Assembly: GCA_903970595.1 (NCBI GenBank)
Contig: CAJCJI010000178.1
Location: 37,883-101,882 of the forward strand
DNA: 64,000 bases
Direction of reading: 5' to 3'
Origin: Verrucomicrobiota bacterium
GTDB taxonomy: Bacteria; Pseudomonadota; Gammaproteobacteria; Nevskiales; Nevskiaceae
Positions within the stretch are counted from its first letter, which is position 1. Every line of letters begins with the position of its first letter. The notes below the pieces were generated by a model that was not told the origin of the DNA, did no database searches, and worked only from the letters and a program-made list of their open reading frames with translations. This document shows positions 8,594 to 17,101 of this stretch, one piece after another. The position numbers were made by a program, and so were the translations under genes.

Positions 8594-9793
8594 TTGAGCA
8601 GCCCCGGAATCCGGAGAAGAACGATTACCACCCAAGCATTCGACACCGCCGACATCGACCAATACCTCGGCAAGCCAATTACCTCGTCCACGCTGCGCGA
8701 GCCGCTCGCCAACAACGACATCCGGCGCTGGGTGCACGCGATGCACTATGCCAACCTGCTGCACTTCGATCCCGACTACGCCGCCGCCAGCCGCTTCGGC
8801 CGACTGGTCGCCCCGCAGAGCTTTCCCATCGTCGCTGATGAGAGCCACGGTTCGGCCCCCGCCTGCGTCGGCTGCATTCCCAACTCCCACCTGTTGTTCG
8901 GCGGAGACGAATGGTGGTTCTACGGGCCGCGCATCTATGGCGGCGACGTGGTCACCAATGAGCGCATTCCCTTCGACTACGTGGTCAAGGAGACCAAGTT
9001 CGCCGGTCCGACCTGTTTCCAGCGCGGCGACAACTTCTACCGCAACCAGGACGGCGACCTGATCGCCAAGCAGCGCTCGACTTCGATCCGCTATCGCGCC
9101 GAGGCCGGCGGAGCGGCCGTCAACCCGGAGGAGTTCGAAGAGCCGGTTTGGGACGAGGAACAACTCGCCGTGCTCGACGAGCGAAAGTTCGCCTGGGTGC
9201 GAATGCTCCATGATCTGGGTCACAAGGAGCGCTGGTGGGACGACGTGAAGGTCGGCGACCAGCTGCCCGAGCGCGTGTTCGGACCGCATTCGGTGGCGAG
9301 CTTCACCACCGAATGGCGCGCCTACCTGGTCAACACCTGGGGCACCATCAACCTGCGCAAGCTCGACCTGGCGGCGCTGGGGTTCACCGCGGAAATGGCG
9401 GGCTACGAAAACGACCCCGACATGCAGCGGATCAACCCGCACATCACAGACGGGGCTTACTACGGCCCTTCGCGCGGCCACCTCTTCCCCCGCTGGGCGC
9501 GCAGGATCGGCATGCCGCGCGCCTATGGTTATGGCGCATCCATGGGGGCGTGGGTGACCGACTACCTGGCGGGCTGGGCCGGGGAGCACGGCATGGTGGT
9601 GCATTCGGCCGCCAATTACCGCGGCCCTGCGCTTGCCGGCGACATCACCGTGCAGACGGGCGAAGTGGTCGACAAGTTGGTCGACGGCGAAGGCCGTCAT
9701 CTGCTCCAGGTCAAGCACAAGATGGCGAACCAGAAAGGAACCATCCTGTGCACGGCGACGGCGGAAATCGAACTGCCGAAGCGCGCCGCCTGA
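8594..9793 (+). CDS. MaoC-type double hot-dog acyl-CoA hydratase (FAS1-like dehydratase)
   Basis: About 399 residues in two hot-dog halves. The N-terminal half has the MaoC_dehydrat_N pattern (NDIRRWVHAMHYANLLHFD, then RFGRLVAPQSFP). The C-terminal half contains DDVKVGDQLPERVFGP and NYRGPALAGDITVQTGEV. The family hydrates enoyl-CoA thioesters, often branched or steroid-derived. It is paralogous to the protein at 25289-26437. No in-frame ATG exists near the N-terminus. TTG 8594 is the first usual start codon; an ATT at 8624, preceded by GGAGAAG, has the better ribosome site but would be a rare initiator. Confidence 0.85.
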   Translation: MSSPGIRRRTITTQAFDTADIDQYLGKPITSSTLREPLANNDIRRWVHAMHYANLLHFDPDYAAASRFGRLVAPQSFPIVADESHGSAPACVGCIPNSHLLFGGDEWWFYGPRIYGGDVVTNERIPFDYVVKETKFAGPTCFQRGDNFYRNQDGDLIAKQRSTSIRYRAEAGGAAVNPEEFEEPVWDEEQLAVLDERKFAWVRMLHDLGHKERWWDDVKVGDQLPERVFGPHSVASFTTEWRAYLVNTWGTINLRKLDLAALGFTAEMAGYENDPDMQRINPHITDGAYYGPSRGHLFPRWARRIGMPRAYGYGASMGAWVTDYLAGWAGEHGMVVHSAANYRGPALAGDITVQTGEVVDKLVDGEGRHLLQVKHKMANQKGTILCTATAEIELPKRAA

Positions 9794-9842
9794 AGGCGGC
9801 CTGACTAAGCGCCTCGATTAGTTACCCCGACTAAACTAAAGT

Positions 9843-10544
9843 TCACTTCGAGCGCTTTTTCGGGGCTTTCGGCTTCACCGCTTCGTTATTTCTGGCGTCG
9901 AGATCCGGAAACTTCTCCGGGCGCATCGTGCCGTGCAGGCTCAGCCGCAACAGCTCGTTCGAAAAGCGCCGCGCCAGTTGCTGGCGCCCTTTGGCGTTGT
10001 TCACATGCGCGCTGGCGAATACCGGCCAAAGGAACACGCCCGTGAGCGTCAGCACGGCATGCACATCGCAGTCGATCCCCGGCTGGGCGTTGTCCGACTG
10101 CGCGAACCGTTCAAATTGTTTTCTGTAGTACTTCCAGAACGGATCCGCGGCCGGACGGCTGGAACTGAGCACCTCGAATAGCCAGACGCGGCCTAGCTCG
10201 GGATTTTCCATGGCGAAATCGGCAAGATGCTCGCACACCCGCTGCGGGGCAAACTGCCGGATGTCGCCCCCGTCGGCCGGTATCAGGTCGCCAAACACCG
10301 ATTGACAGAGCTTTTCACTGACCCATGCGGTGGTGGCGTTCAGCAGCTGATCGCGGGTCTGGAAGTGCTGATAGGCCGTGCCGCGGTTGACCCCCGCCGA
10401 CTGCGCCACCTGGGATACGCTCAAGCCCTCGGGGCCATCCTTGGCCAGCAGTTTGCCGGCGGCTTCCAGTATCGCCTCACGCGTACCATCGGGATTGCGT
10501 TTCCCCCTGGTCTTCTTGCCTGCAACCGTCGCCTTTTCCGGCAT
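9843..10544 (-). CDS. TetR-family transcriptional regulator
   Basis: A 233-residue repressor. The N-terminal DNA-binding domain is clear: TREAILEAAGKLLAKDGPEG, then VSQVAQSAGVNRGTAYQHF. The ligand-binding half is variable, and a lysine-rich tail (KPKAPKKRSK) ends the protein. The ATG at 10544 is preferred over one at 10598 because GGGAGC sits 7 bases before it. It is the last gene of a leftward set, after the thioesterase and a SnoaL-like gene. An inverted repeat just upstream (10564-10589) may be its own operator. Likely targets are the adjacent catabolic operons. Confidence 0.9.
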   Translation of the reverse strand: MPEKATVAGKKTRGKRNPDGTREAILEAAGKLLAKDGPEGLSVSQVAQSAGVNRGTAYQHFQTRDQLLNATTAWVSEKLCQSVFGDLIPADGGDIRQFAPQRVCEHLADFAMENPELGRVWLFEVLSSSRPAADPFWKYYRKQFERFAQSDNAQPGIDCDVHAVLTLTGVFLWPVFASAHVNNAKGRQQLARRFSNELLRLSLHGTMRPEKFPDLDARNNEAVKPKAPKKRSK

Positions 10545-10563
10545 TTTATTAGCTCCCAATCCG

Positions 10564-10589
10564 GACCCGGGATGTGCCGCATCCGGGTC
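10564..10589. promoter_or_regulatory. Inverted repeat before the TetR gene
   Basis: GACCCGGGATG and CATCCGGGTC face each other across TGCCG, pairing perfectly apart from one extra G. It lies about 20 bases before the TetR start, where an autoregulatory operator would sit. An RNA hairpin is the alternative. Confidence 0.35.
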
Positions 10590-10647
10590 ATGTGCCATCG
10601 GCGATATTACCGCGTGGGAAGTAAACGCGCTCGCCAGGGTCCCGGGT

Positions 10648-11136
10648 TCAGCTTTTCAGCAGGGCTTTCTTCGAAACGGGATCGTCGCCGACGAACAAGG
10701 GCCGCCCGCTGAACGAGACGATCTGCCAGTCCCCGGCAGCATCGCGGCGGAAGTCCATACGGCAGTGGGTGACCATGGACGGAGTGATCGTGCCCAGTAC
10801 CGGCGGGTGCCCTTCGCCTCCGTAATTGACATTGGTGAAATGGACCACGGCGTTGTCCTGGTTATCGACCGTCACCCGGACGTTGAGGAAGGTGTGGGCT
10901 GCCACGCGGATGCCGTCCTTGAGCTGCAGGGCCAGGCGCTCCGCCCGATCCGCATAGAACTTACGTATGGCCGGCCGGCCCTTGTAGCTGAAGTCGCCGA
11001 CGGCGAAGACGCCGTCCTCCGCGTAGAAATCCGCGATGTTCAAGCCGTTGTTGAAATCCAGATCATGGGCAAATTCCGCCACGATGTGCTGCAACTCGAT
11101 GGCGATGATGGCCGTGTCCTGATTGAACTTACGCAT
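10648..11136 (-). CDS. SnoaL/NTF2-like domain protein
   Basis: 162 residues with the SnoaL-like pattern: DTAIIAIELQHIVAEFAHDLD, YAEDGVFAVGDFSYKGRPAI and a final strand DWQIVSFSGRPLFVGDD. The family includes small hydratases, isomerases and limonene-epoxide-hydrolase relatives; the exact reaction cannot be assigned. The start ATG at 11136 has AAGGAGAACAC before it, a strong ribosome site. It follows the thioesterase gene by 57 bases and precedes the TetR gene. It is similar to the protein at 5469-5933. Confidence 0.82.
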   Translation of the reverse strand: MRKFNQDTAIIAIELQHIVAEFAHDLDFNNGLNIADFYAEDGVFAVGDFSYKGRPAIRKFYADRAERLALQLKDGIRVAAHTFLNVRVTVDNQDNAVVHFTNVNYGGEGHPPVLGTITPSMVTHCRMDFRRDAAGDWQIVSFSGRPLFVGDDPVSKKALLKS

Positions 11137-11193
11137 GTGTTCTCCTTGATGGGTAGCGTTGAAGCTTGCCGGCAATTGCCTGTGGTATCGGCA

Positions 11194-11979
11194 TCAACCG
11201 CCTGCGGTGAAAAACGAGATCGCCTGGGAGCCGGAAAGCACGGCATGACCCGCCCGGTTCCATACGGTCATCGACTGGGTGCTGATGCCCGCGATGGCCG
11301 ACTCCGCCTTGTCCTGCAACAGCCACCAGCCGTCTTGCGCGGCGATGGAGGATCGATGCAGGTAAACGGTCCAGTTCGCCGAGCTTACGATGGGCGGAAC
11401 CTCGAACTTGGGCATGATCGCGGGCGGAAGCGCGTCGCCGATGAGCAGCAGTTCCGCAACCGGGTCTACGCCTTCACGCTCGCGCAAGCGCACCCAGCGC
11501 AGGAACTCGGTCTTGCCCCGGTACTGCAGCCCGGCCGCGTGGCGAAATTCCAGCTGGCTTCGATAGGCCGGGCCTTTGCCGCGCATGGCCGGTTCCGCGG
11601 TCTCGGGCGGGGGTGCCGTCGGCGCATCCGGTGGAGCCAGGTCCACCGGCGAAGGACGGTCGGCCATGAACAGGAACGTTCCCACCGCGGCCAGCTCGCC
11701 TTCCGAGCTGATTCGCGCCTCGACAAAAACACTGGATTTGCCCCGCCGCAGCAGGGTGGCGCGGGCGTGCAACGCCGCGCCTGCCGGTCCTACAAAAGCG
11801 ATCTGGGCCGAGCGCAGGGCAGGTAAATGCGCTTCGATGCCGAAGGCCGCGTGATAGGCAATGGCGGCAATCAGGCCGCCATAAGCGGTCCGCCCCTGAC
11901 GCCAGTCATCCGGCAAGTTACAGGCAAACGATCCGTCCCCCTGCCGCGCGGAAGAGATGAGGTCGGCGAAGCCTGCCAT
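11194..11979 (-). CDS. Acyl-CoA thioesterase (TesB-like double hot-dog)
   Basis: 261 residues resembling thioesterase-II type enzymes. A first hot-dog domain has GRTAYGGLIAAIAYHAA in the place of the usual GG-Q helix. A proline-rich linker and a second domain follow (QLEFRHAAGL, then EREGVDPVAELLLIGDALPPAI), ending in SGSQAISFFTAGG. Such proteins release free acids from CoA, often to rebalance CoA during catabolism of unusual acids. It diverges from the BVMO gene at 12181 across about 200 bases and likely heads a leftward operon with SnoaL and TetR. Confidence 0.85.
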   Translation of the reverse strand: MAGFADLISSARQGDGSFACNLPDDWRQGRTAYGGLIAAIAYHAAFGIEAHLPALRSAQIAFVGPAGAALHARATLLRRGKSSVFVEARISSEGELAAVGTFLFMADRPSPVDLAPPDAPTAPPPETAEPAMRGKGPAYRSQLEFRHAAGLQYRGKTEFLRWVRLREREGVDPVAELLLIGDALPPAIMPKFEVPPIVSSANWTVYLHRSSIAAQDGWWLLQDKAESAIAGISTQSMTVWNRAGHAVLSGSQAISFFTAGG

Positions 11980-12138
11980 GTCGATTGAATCTCCAAAAAT
12001 CCGCGGCGGCGGTACCGGACAGCGGCGTCGCCACGATCATAGTCCAACGGCCGCGGGGCGGTGCGTGGCGGCCCTTTGAGCAGGCAAGAGGCGGGGGCAG
12101 GCCTATTGTCCGGCGATTGACAGTTATTCGCCAAATAA

Positions 12139-12151
12139 ACACCATTGTTGT
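12139..12151. promoter_or_regulatory. Candidate operator before the BVMO gene
   Basis: ACACCATTGTTGT matches ACAACA-N-TGTTGT with one mismatch. It lies about 30 bases before the BVMO start and overlaps the decamer AAATAAACAC (12133-12142), which recurs upstream of the Rieske gene at 14097-14106. A TTGACA (12117-12122) lies just upstream. Confidence 0.45.
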
Positions 12152-12180
12152 ATTCTAATTATTATGGAGACCCGGTCAAT

Positions 12181-14010
12181 ATGAAAATGAATTGCGAGCC
12201 GACGCATACCCCTGACCAGCCCGATATCCCCGCGCTGCGGGAAAAGTATCGTCAGGAGCGCGAGCGGCGCATTCAAGTCGACGGCCAGAAGCAGTATGTC
12301 CGGCCGACCGGAGAGTTTGCGGAAAATTACGAAGCCGATCCGCACCTGCCGGTGGTGCCGCGGGACCCGCTCAGCGAGGATCTCGACGTCGCCATCCTGG
12401 GCGCGGGCTGGAGCGGCATCATGGCCGCCTATCACCTGAGAAACGCAGGGGTCAGCACTTTCCGCCATATCGATCACGCCGGCGACTTCGGCGGCGTGTG
12501 GTACTGGAACCGCTACCCAGGCCTGCAGTGCGACAACGATGCCTATTGCTATCTGCCGCTGCTTGAGGAAATGGGCTTCATGCCCTCGAAGAAGTACGCC
12601 GATGGGCAGGAAATCTACGAGTACTGCCAGCGGATCGCCAAGCGGTTCGAATTCTACGGCAAGGCCCTGTTCCATACCCTGGTCACGGCGATGCGCTGGG
12701 ATGAAGGCATCAAGCGCTGGCGGGTCAGCACCAGCCGCGGCGACGAGATCCGCGCCCGCTTCGTGATCATGGCCAATGGCCTGCTGAACATCCCCAAGCT
12801 GCCCGGCATTCCCGGCATCCATGATTTCAAAGGGCGCATGTTCCATACGGCGCGCTGGGATTACGACTATACCGGTGGAAGCCGCGAGAAGCCGGTTCTC
12901 GACAGGCTGGCGGACAAGAGCGTGGCGATCGTCGGCACCGGTGCCACCGCGATCCAGGCGACGCCCTATCTGGGCAAGTACGCCAGGCAGCTTTATGTCC
13001 TGCAACGCACGCCGTCTACGGTGGACGAGCGCTCCAACCCGCCCACCGATCCGGACTGGGTGAAAACCCTGAAGCCCGGGTGGCAGAAGGAGCGGCAAGC
13101 CAATTTTCACCGGGCCGCGATGGAGTTCCTGGGCCCCGGGGAGCCGGACGCGATCTGCGACATCTGGACCGAGATCAGCCGCAACCTGGCCGCCGAGATG
13201 GAAGCCGCGGGATGGCCGCAGGAGTCGTTCGAGCAGTTCATGACCCGGCGGGAAGTTGTCGACTACCGGGTGATGGAACGCCTGCGCAACCGGGCGGCAG
13301 CCATGGTCAAGGATCCGGCAACGGCCGAGGCCTTGAAACCCTGGTATCGATTCCTGTGCAAGCGCCCGCTTTCAAACGATGAGTTCTATCCGACCTTCAA
13401 CCGTCCCAACGTCAAACTGATCGACGTTTCGGCGAGCCTGGGTGTCCAGGCCATGACGGAGAAGGGCTTCATGCACGACGGCGTCGAATATGCGGTCGAT
13501 TGCATGATCTTCGCCAGCGGTTTCGAGGTCACCAGCGACCTGGATCGCCGCTGGGGCATCAATGTATTCGAAGGCCGCGGCGGCAAGTCGATTTACCGGC
13601 ATTGGGCCGAAGGTCCCAAGACCTTCCACGGCATCATGACGCATGGATTTCCGAACCAGTTTTACACCGGGTATATCCAGGGCGGCCTGAACGCCACCAC
13701 CACCGAGCAATTCGGCAGGCAGGGCTATCACATTGCCTATGTGATCAGCGAGACGCTCAAGCGCGGCGCCAAAGTGGTCGAGCCAAGCCAGGCGGCGCAA
13801 GACGCCTACGTCAAGCACTTCCAGGAAGTGGAGTTCGACTCCTCGCAGTTCCAGCGTGAATGCACGCCCAGCTATTTTACCAACGAGGGACAGGTCAAGG
13901 CGCCGTGGGCCTTGTTCCGCTCCTACGGTCCCGGCTGGACCGCGTTCCAGAAACTGCTGGAGGATTGGCGGACCCGGCAGGATCTGGAGGGGCTCGTTCT
14001 CGAGCAATGA
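12181..14010 (+). CDS. Baeyer-Villiger monooxygenase (class B flavoprotein)
   Basis: 609 residues. Two dinucleotide-binding motifs are visible: GAGWSG (about 74-79) for FAD and GTGATA (about 252-257) for NADPH. The BVMO fingerprint FxGxxxHxxxWD appears as FKGRMFHTARWD (about 216-227). These enzymes insert oxygen next to a ketone carbonyl, giving an ester or lactone. Length and N-terminal extension match the cyclododecanone/steroid monooxygenase branch more than simple cyclohexanone enzymes, a judgement by eye. ATG 12181 is chosen for GGAGAC upstream. It heads a rightward set with the Rieske oxygenase and aldehyde dehydrogenase. Confidence 0.9.
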   Translation: MKMNCEPTHTPDQPDIPALREKYRQERERRIQVDGQKQYVRPTGEFAENYEADPHLPVVPRDPLSEDLDVAILGAGWSGIMAAYHLRNAGVSTFRHIDHAGDFGGVWYWNRYPGLQCDNDAYCYLPLLEEMGFMPSKKYADGQEIYEYCQRIAKRFEFYGKALFHTLVTAMRWDEGIKRWRVSTSRGDEIRARFVIMANGLLNIPKLPGIPGIHDFKGRMFHTARWDYDYTGGSREKPVLDRLADKSVAIVGTGATAIQATPYLGKYARQLYVLQRTPSTVDERSNPPTDPDWVKTLKPGWQKERQANFHRAAMEFLGPGEPDAICDIWTEISRNLAAEMEAAGWPQESFEQFMTRREVVDYRVMERLRNRAAAMVKDPATAEALKPWYRFLCKRPLSNDEFYPTFNRPNVKLIDVSASLGVQAMTEKGFMHDGVEYAVDCMIFASGFEVTSDLDRRWGINVFEGRGGKSIYRHWAEGPKTFHGIMTHGFPNQFYTGYIQGGLNATTTEQFGRQGYHIAYVISETLKRGAKVVEPSQAAQDAYVKHFQEVEFDSSQFQRECTPSYFTNEGQVKAPWALFRSYGPGWTAFQKLLEDWRTRQDLEGLVLEQ

Positions 14011-14079
14011 GTCAAGCGCGCGTTCCTGAGCGGTGCAGTGGAGCTGAGCGCTCCCGTACGGCAGGGACAGCGGTCGAAG

Positions 14080-14121
14080 TGGTATGGAACAAGACGAAAT
14101 AAACACATACCATGGGTGGTA
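14080..14121. promoter_or_regulatory. TGGTA/TACCA half-sites upstream of the Rieske gene
   Basis: TGGTATG (14080-14086) and CATACCA (14106-14112) form an inverted repeat. TACCA-TGGG-TGGTA (14108-14121) makes a second one sharing a half-site. The decamer AAATAAACAC (14097-14106) between them also occurs before the BVMO gene. This suggests a separate regulated promoter inside the BVMO-Rieske-ALDH set. Confidence 0.4.
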
Positions 14122-14154
14122 AAACCAAGGTCTGGTTCCTTGTAGGAGGAAGTC

Positions 14155-15528
14155 GTGAACAAACCAGTCACAGCTGACATCGAAGCACTGTCGGAGCCGC
14201 TCACCTTTCCGGTGGAAGCCTACATTTCCGAAGAGTATGCCCGGGCCGAGGGCGACAAGCTGTGGGCCAAGGTCTGGCAGCACGCGGGCCGCGTCGAAGA
14301 CATCCCCAATGTCGGCGACTACATCACCTACGAAGTCGGCACCGAAGGCTTCGTGATCGTGCGCACCACGCCCGACACGATCAGGGCTTATTACAACGTC
14401 TGTTCGCATCGCGGCCGGCGGCTGGTGGATCCGCCCGCGGGTGCCAACTGCGGCCAGGGCCACAAGAACCAGTTTGTCTGCGGTTTTCACGGCTGGCGCT
14501 ACGACCTGGACGGCAATTGCACGTTCAAGCTCGACGAACCGGACTGGAAAGGGGCCTTGAACGATCAGCGCACGCACCTGAATGCCGTCAAGGTGGATAC
14601 CTGGGGCGGCTGGATCTTCATCAACATGGATCCCGACTGCGTGCCCTTGCGCGAATTCCTCGAGCCGGCCGCCGGCATCCTCGATCCGTTTGAATTCGAG
14701 AAGATGCGCTACAAGTGGCGCCAATGGGTAATCTTCGACTGCAACTGGAAGGGCGCGCTGGAAGCCTTCATGGAGCCCTACCATGTCGCCGGCACGCATA
14801 CGCAGCTGCTGACCCATGGCGACTACTACGCCTATAGCGCGGCGTATGGCTTGCACGGGGTCAGCGGTTTCGACCAGCGCGATCCCAGCTTCAAGATGAA
14901 GCAGAGCAGCACCATCACCCGCGCCGGCAAGGGAAAAGACGCGCGCATCTCGACGTATGAACTGCAGAACGAAATCTACACCACGGTCAACAATGCCAGC
15001 ACCACCGAGACCCTGGTCAACGCAGCCAGGCGGCTGGTCGACGAACTGCCGGAAGGCACTGCGCCGGAAGCGGTCATCAAGCACTGGCTGGCATCCGCCA
15101 AGGCCGACGATGCGGCGCGCGGCGTGATCTGGCCGACGATTACACCGGAGCAAATGTCGGTGGCCGGCCTTGCCTGGCATATCTTCCCCAACATGGCGGT
15201 GCTGCAGGGAATCACCTTCGCGCTGTGTTACCGCGCGCGGCCTTACGGCGACAATCCCCACAAGTGCATCTTCGAATCCTATGCGATCGAGCGCTTCCCG
15301 GCCGGACAGGAGCCGAAGACCTCGTGGGTGTATGCCGACCCGGTCGCGGAAAAATGGGGCCTGGTGCTGTCGCAGGATTTCTCGAACATGGCCTCCGTGC
15401 ACAAGGGCATCCGGTCGCGCGGCTTCCGCGGTACCCTGCCCAATCCGCACCAGGAACGGAAGATCACCAATTTCCACCGCAACCTGGCCGAGTACATGGG
15501 CACGGGCGCGCCGAAACTGCTCGATTGA
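14155..15528 (+). CDS. Rieske-type ring-hydroxylating oxygenase, large subunit
   Basis: 457 residues. The [2Fe-2S] Rieske site is C83-S-H85 with C109-x2-H112. The mononuclear iron site is visible in FMEPYHVAGTH (His about 210 and 215). The family uses O2 and electrons from a ferredoxin/reductase to hydroxylate aromatic or alicyclic rings, or to demethylate. No small subunit, ferredoxin or reductase gene is nearby, as with single-component-alpha members such as KshA-like oxygenases. The start is a GTG with AGGAGGAAGTC directly before it. It lies 144 bases after the BVMO gene. Confidence 0.92.
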   Translation: MNKPVTADIEALSEPLTFPVEAYISEEYARAEGDKLWAKVWQHAGRVEDIPNVGDYITYEVGTEGFVIVRTTPDTIRAYYNVCSHRGRRLVDPPAGANCGQGHKNQFVCGFHGWRYDLDGNCTFKLDEPDWKGALNDQRTHLNAVKVDTWGGWIFINMDPDCVPLREFLEPAAGILDPFEFEKMRYKWRQWVIFDCNWKGALEAFMEPYHVAGTHTQLLTHGDYYAYSAAYGLHGVSGFDQRDPSFKMKQSSTITRAGKGKDARISTYELQNEIYTTVNNASTTETLVNAARRLVDELPEGTAPEAVIKHWLASAKADDAARGVIWPTITPEQMSVAGLAWHIFPNMAVLQGITFALCYRARPYGDNPHKCIFESYAIERFPAGQEPKTSWVYADPVAEKWGLVLSQDFSNMASVHKGIRSRGFRGTLPNPHQERKITNFHRNLAEYMGTGAPKLLD

Positions 15529-15623
15529 AGGCCGCGGCCGCATTGACGCCGCTTTAAGCTGAGCAAACTTTCCGCAGGCCCCTTACCGTCTGCAATGCAT
15601 TGAAGAATGAGGTTGAGCCGATC

Positions 15624-17048
15624 ATGCGCGAATATCTGAAGTTCTATATCGACGGCCAGTGGGTTGATCCGGTCGAGTTCAAGACCGTGGAGACCATCAA
15701 TCCCGCGACCGAGCAGGTATCCGGCAAGATCGCCCTGGGCTCCACCGCCGATGTGGACAAGGCAGTCAAGGCCGCCAGGAAGGCGTTCGCAACCTGGTCG
15801 CGGACGACCAGGGAGCAACGCCTCGAAGTGATGCAGCGCATCCTGGTCCAGTACCAGGCGCGTTCCGCCGAGATTGCCGAGGCGATCACCGAAGAGATGG
15901 GGGCACCGGCTTCGCTCGCCGGGAGTTTTCACATCGGGCTGGGACTGGGCCACCTGAACACGGCCATGGAAGTGCTGAAGAATTTCCAGTTCGAGGAGCA
16001 GCGCGGAGCGACGCGGATTGTGAAGGAGCCGATCGGCGTCTGCGGCATGATCGCGCCGTGGAACTGGCCCATCAACCAGATCACCGTCAAGGTGTTTCCC
16101 GCGCTCGCGGCCGGCTGCACCATGGTGCTGAAGCCCTCGCAGGAGTCGCATTTCTCCGCCCAGATCTTCGCCGAGGTCATGGATGCCGCCCAGGTTCCCG
16201 CCGGCGTATTCAACATGATCCAGGGCAAGGGCTCCGTCGTCGGCGCGGCGATGTCCCGGCATCCGGACATTGACATGATTTCCTTCACCGGGTCCAATCC
16301 CGCCGGCGTCGAGATTTCAAAGGATGCGGCCGCGACGGTGAAGCGCGTCTGCCTGGAGCTGGGCGGCAAGAGCGCGAACATCGTTCTCGACGATGCGGCC
16401 TTCGCCGAGAACGTCCGCAAGGGCGTCACCGGCATGATGGTCAACTCCGGTCAGACTTGCAGCGCCACGTCCCGCATGCTGGTGCCCAAGGCCCGCATGA
16501 GCGAAGCCATCGCCGCCGCTCGCGAGGCAGCGGCTGCGGTGACTGTGGGTGACCCCAAGGGCAATGTCGCGATGGGGCCGGTGGTTTCGAAAGCCCAGTT
16601 CAACTCGATCCAGGAATACATACACAAGGGCGTCGACGAGGGCGCCACGCTCGTGGCCGGCGGCGTCGGCCGTCCGGAAGGCCTCAGCAAGGGCTTTTTT
16701 GTGAAGCCCACGGTGTTCGCCAATGTATCCAACAGCATGGTCATTGCCCGCGAGGAAATCTTCGGTCCGGTGCTGGTGATCATCGGCTACGGGAACGTCG
16801 ATGAAGCCGTCCAGATCGCCAACGATTCGGAATTCGGCTTGGCCGGTAATGTCGCGGGTGCGGATCTCGACAAGGCGCGCGCCGTGGCCCGGCAGATCCG
16901 CGCGGGTTGGATCTCCATCAACGACGGCTTCGATTTCCACGCCGCCTTCGGCGGCTACAAGAAAAGCGGCAATGGGCGCGAATGGGGTGAGTTCGGCTTC
17001 CACGAGTACCTGGAAGTCAAATCGCTCCTGGGTTACGTTCCAGGTTGA
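15624..17048 (+). CDS. NAD(P)+-dependent aldehyde dehydrogenase
   Basis: 474 residues of the ALDH superfamily. The general-base Glu is in LELGGKS and the catalytic Cys in NSGQTCSA. The nucleotide-binding region has APWNWP, and EEIFGPVL is conserved. The enzyme oxidises an aldehyde to a carboxylic acid, here plausibly one formed after BVMO or Rieske ring opening. ATG 15624 is chosen (MREYLKFYIDGQW) since relatives start there; an in-frame TTG at 15600 would add eight residues. It is the third gene of the oxygenase set and ends at a strong hairpin. Confidence 0.93.
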   Translation: MREYLKFYIDGQWVDPVEFKTVETINPATEQVSGKIALGSTADVDKAVKAARKAFATWSRTTREQRLEVMQRILVQYQARSAEIAEAITEEMGAPASLAGSFHIGLGLGHLNTAMEVLKNFQFEEQRGATRIVKEPIGVCGMIAPWNWPINQITVKVFPALAAGCTMVLKPSQESHFSAQIFAEVMDAAQVPAGVFNMIQGKGSVVGAAMSRHPDIDMISFTGSNPAGVEISKDAAATVKRVCLELGGKSANIVLDDAAFAENVRKGVTGMMVNSGQTCSATSRMLVPKARMSEAIAAAREAAAAVTVGDPKGNVAMGPVVSKAQFNSIQEYIHKGVDEGATLVAGGVGRPEGLSKGFFVKPTVFANVSNSMVIAREEIFGPVLVIIGYGNVDEAVQIANDSEFGLAGNVAGADLDKARAVARQIRAGWISINDGFDFHAAFGGYKKSGNGREWGEFGFHEYLEVKSLLGYVPG

Positions 17049-17065
17049 TTGTCGGGCCGCCCTTA

Positions 17066-17090
17066 CATCCCCCGGCTTTGCCGGGGGATG
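17066..17090. terminator. Perfect 11-bp hairpin between convergent genes
   Basis: CATCCCCCGGC, loop TTT, GCCGGGGGATG. It sits between the stops of the aldehyde dehydrogenase (plus) and the beta-propeller gene (minus), where a two-way terminator is expected. No U-run follows, so it may instead be a REP-like palindrome. Confidence 0.55.
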
Positions 17091-17101
17091 ATGCGTGAAG
17101 A

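Noticed and set aside
7772..9718. Long minus-strand open frame opposite the split-barrel and MaoC genes
   Set aside because: No recognisable domain and no ribosome site; the plus-strand proteins carry the conserved motifs.
13372..15543. Long minus-strand open frame opposite the BVMO end and the Rieske gene
   Set aside because: It is antisense to well-defined motifs of both oxygenases and resembles no protein family.
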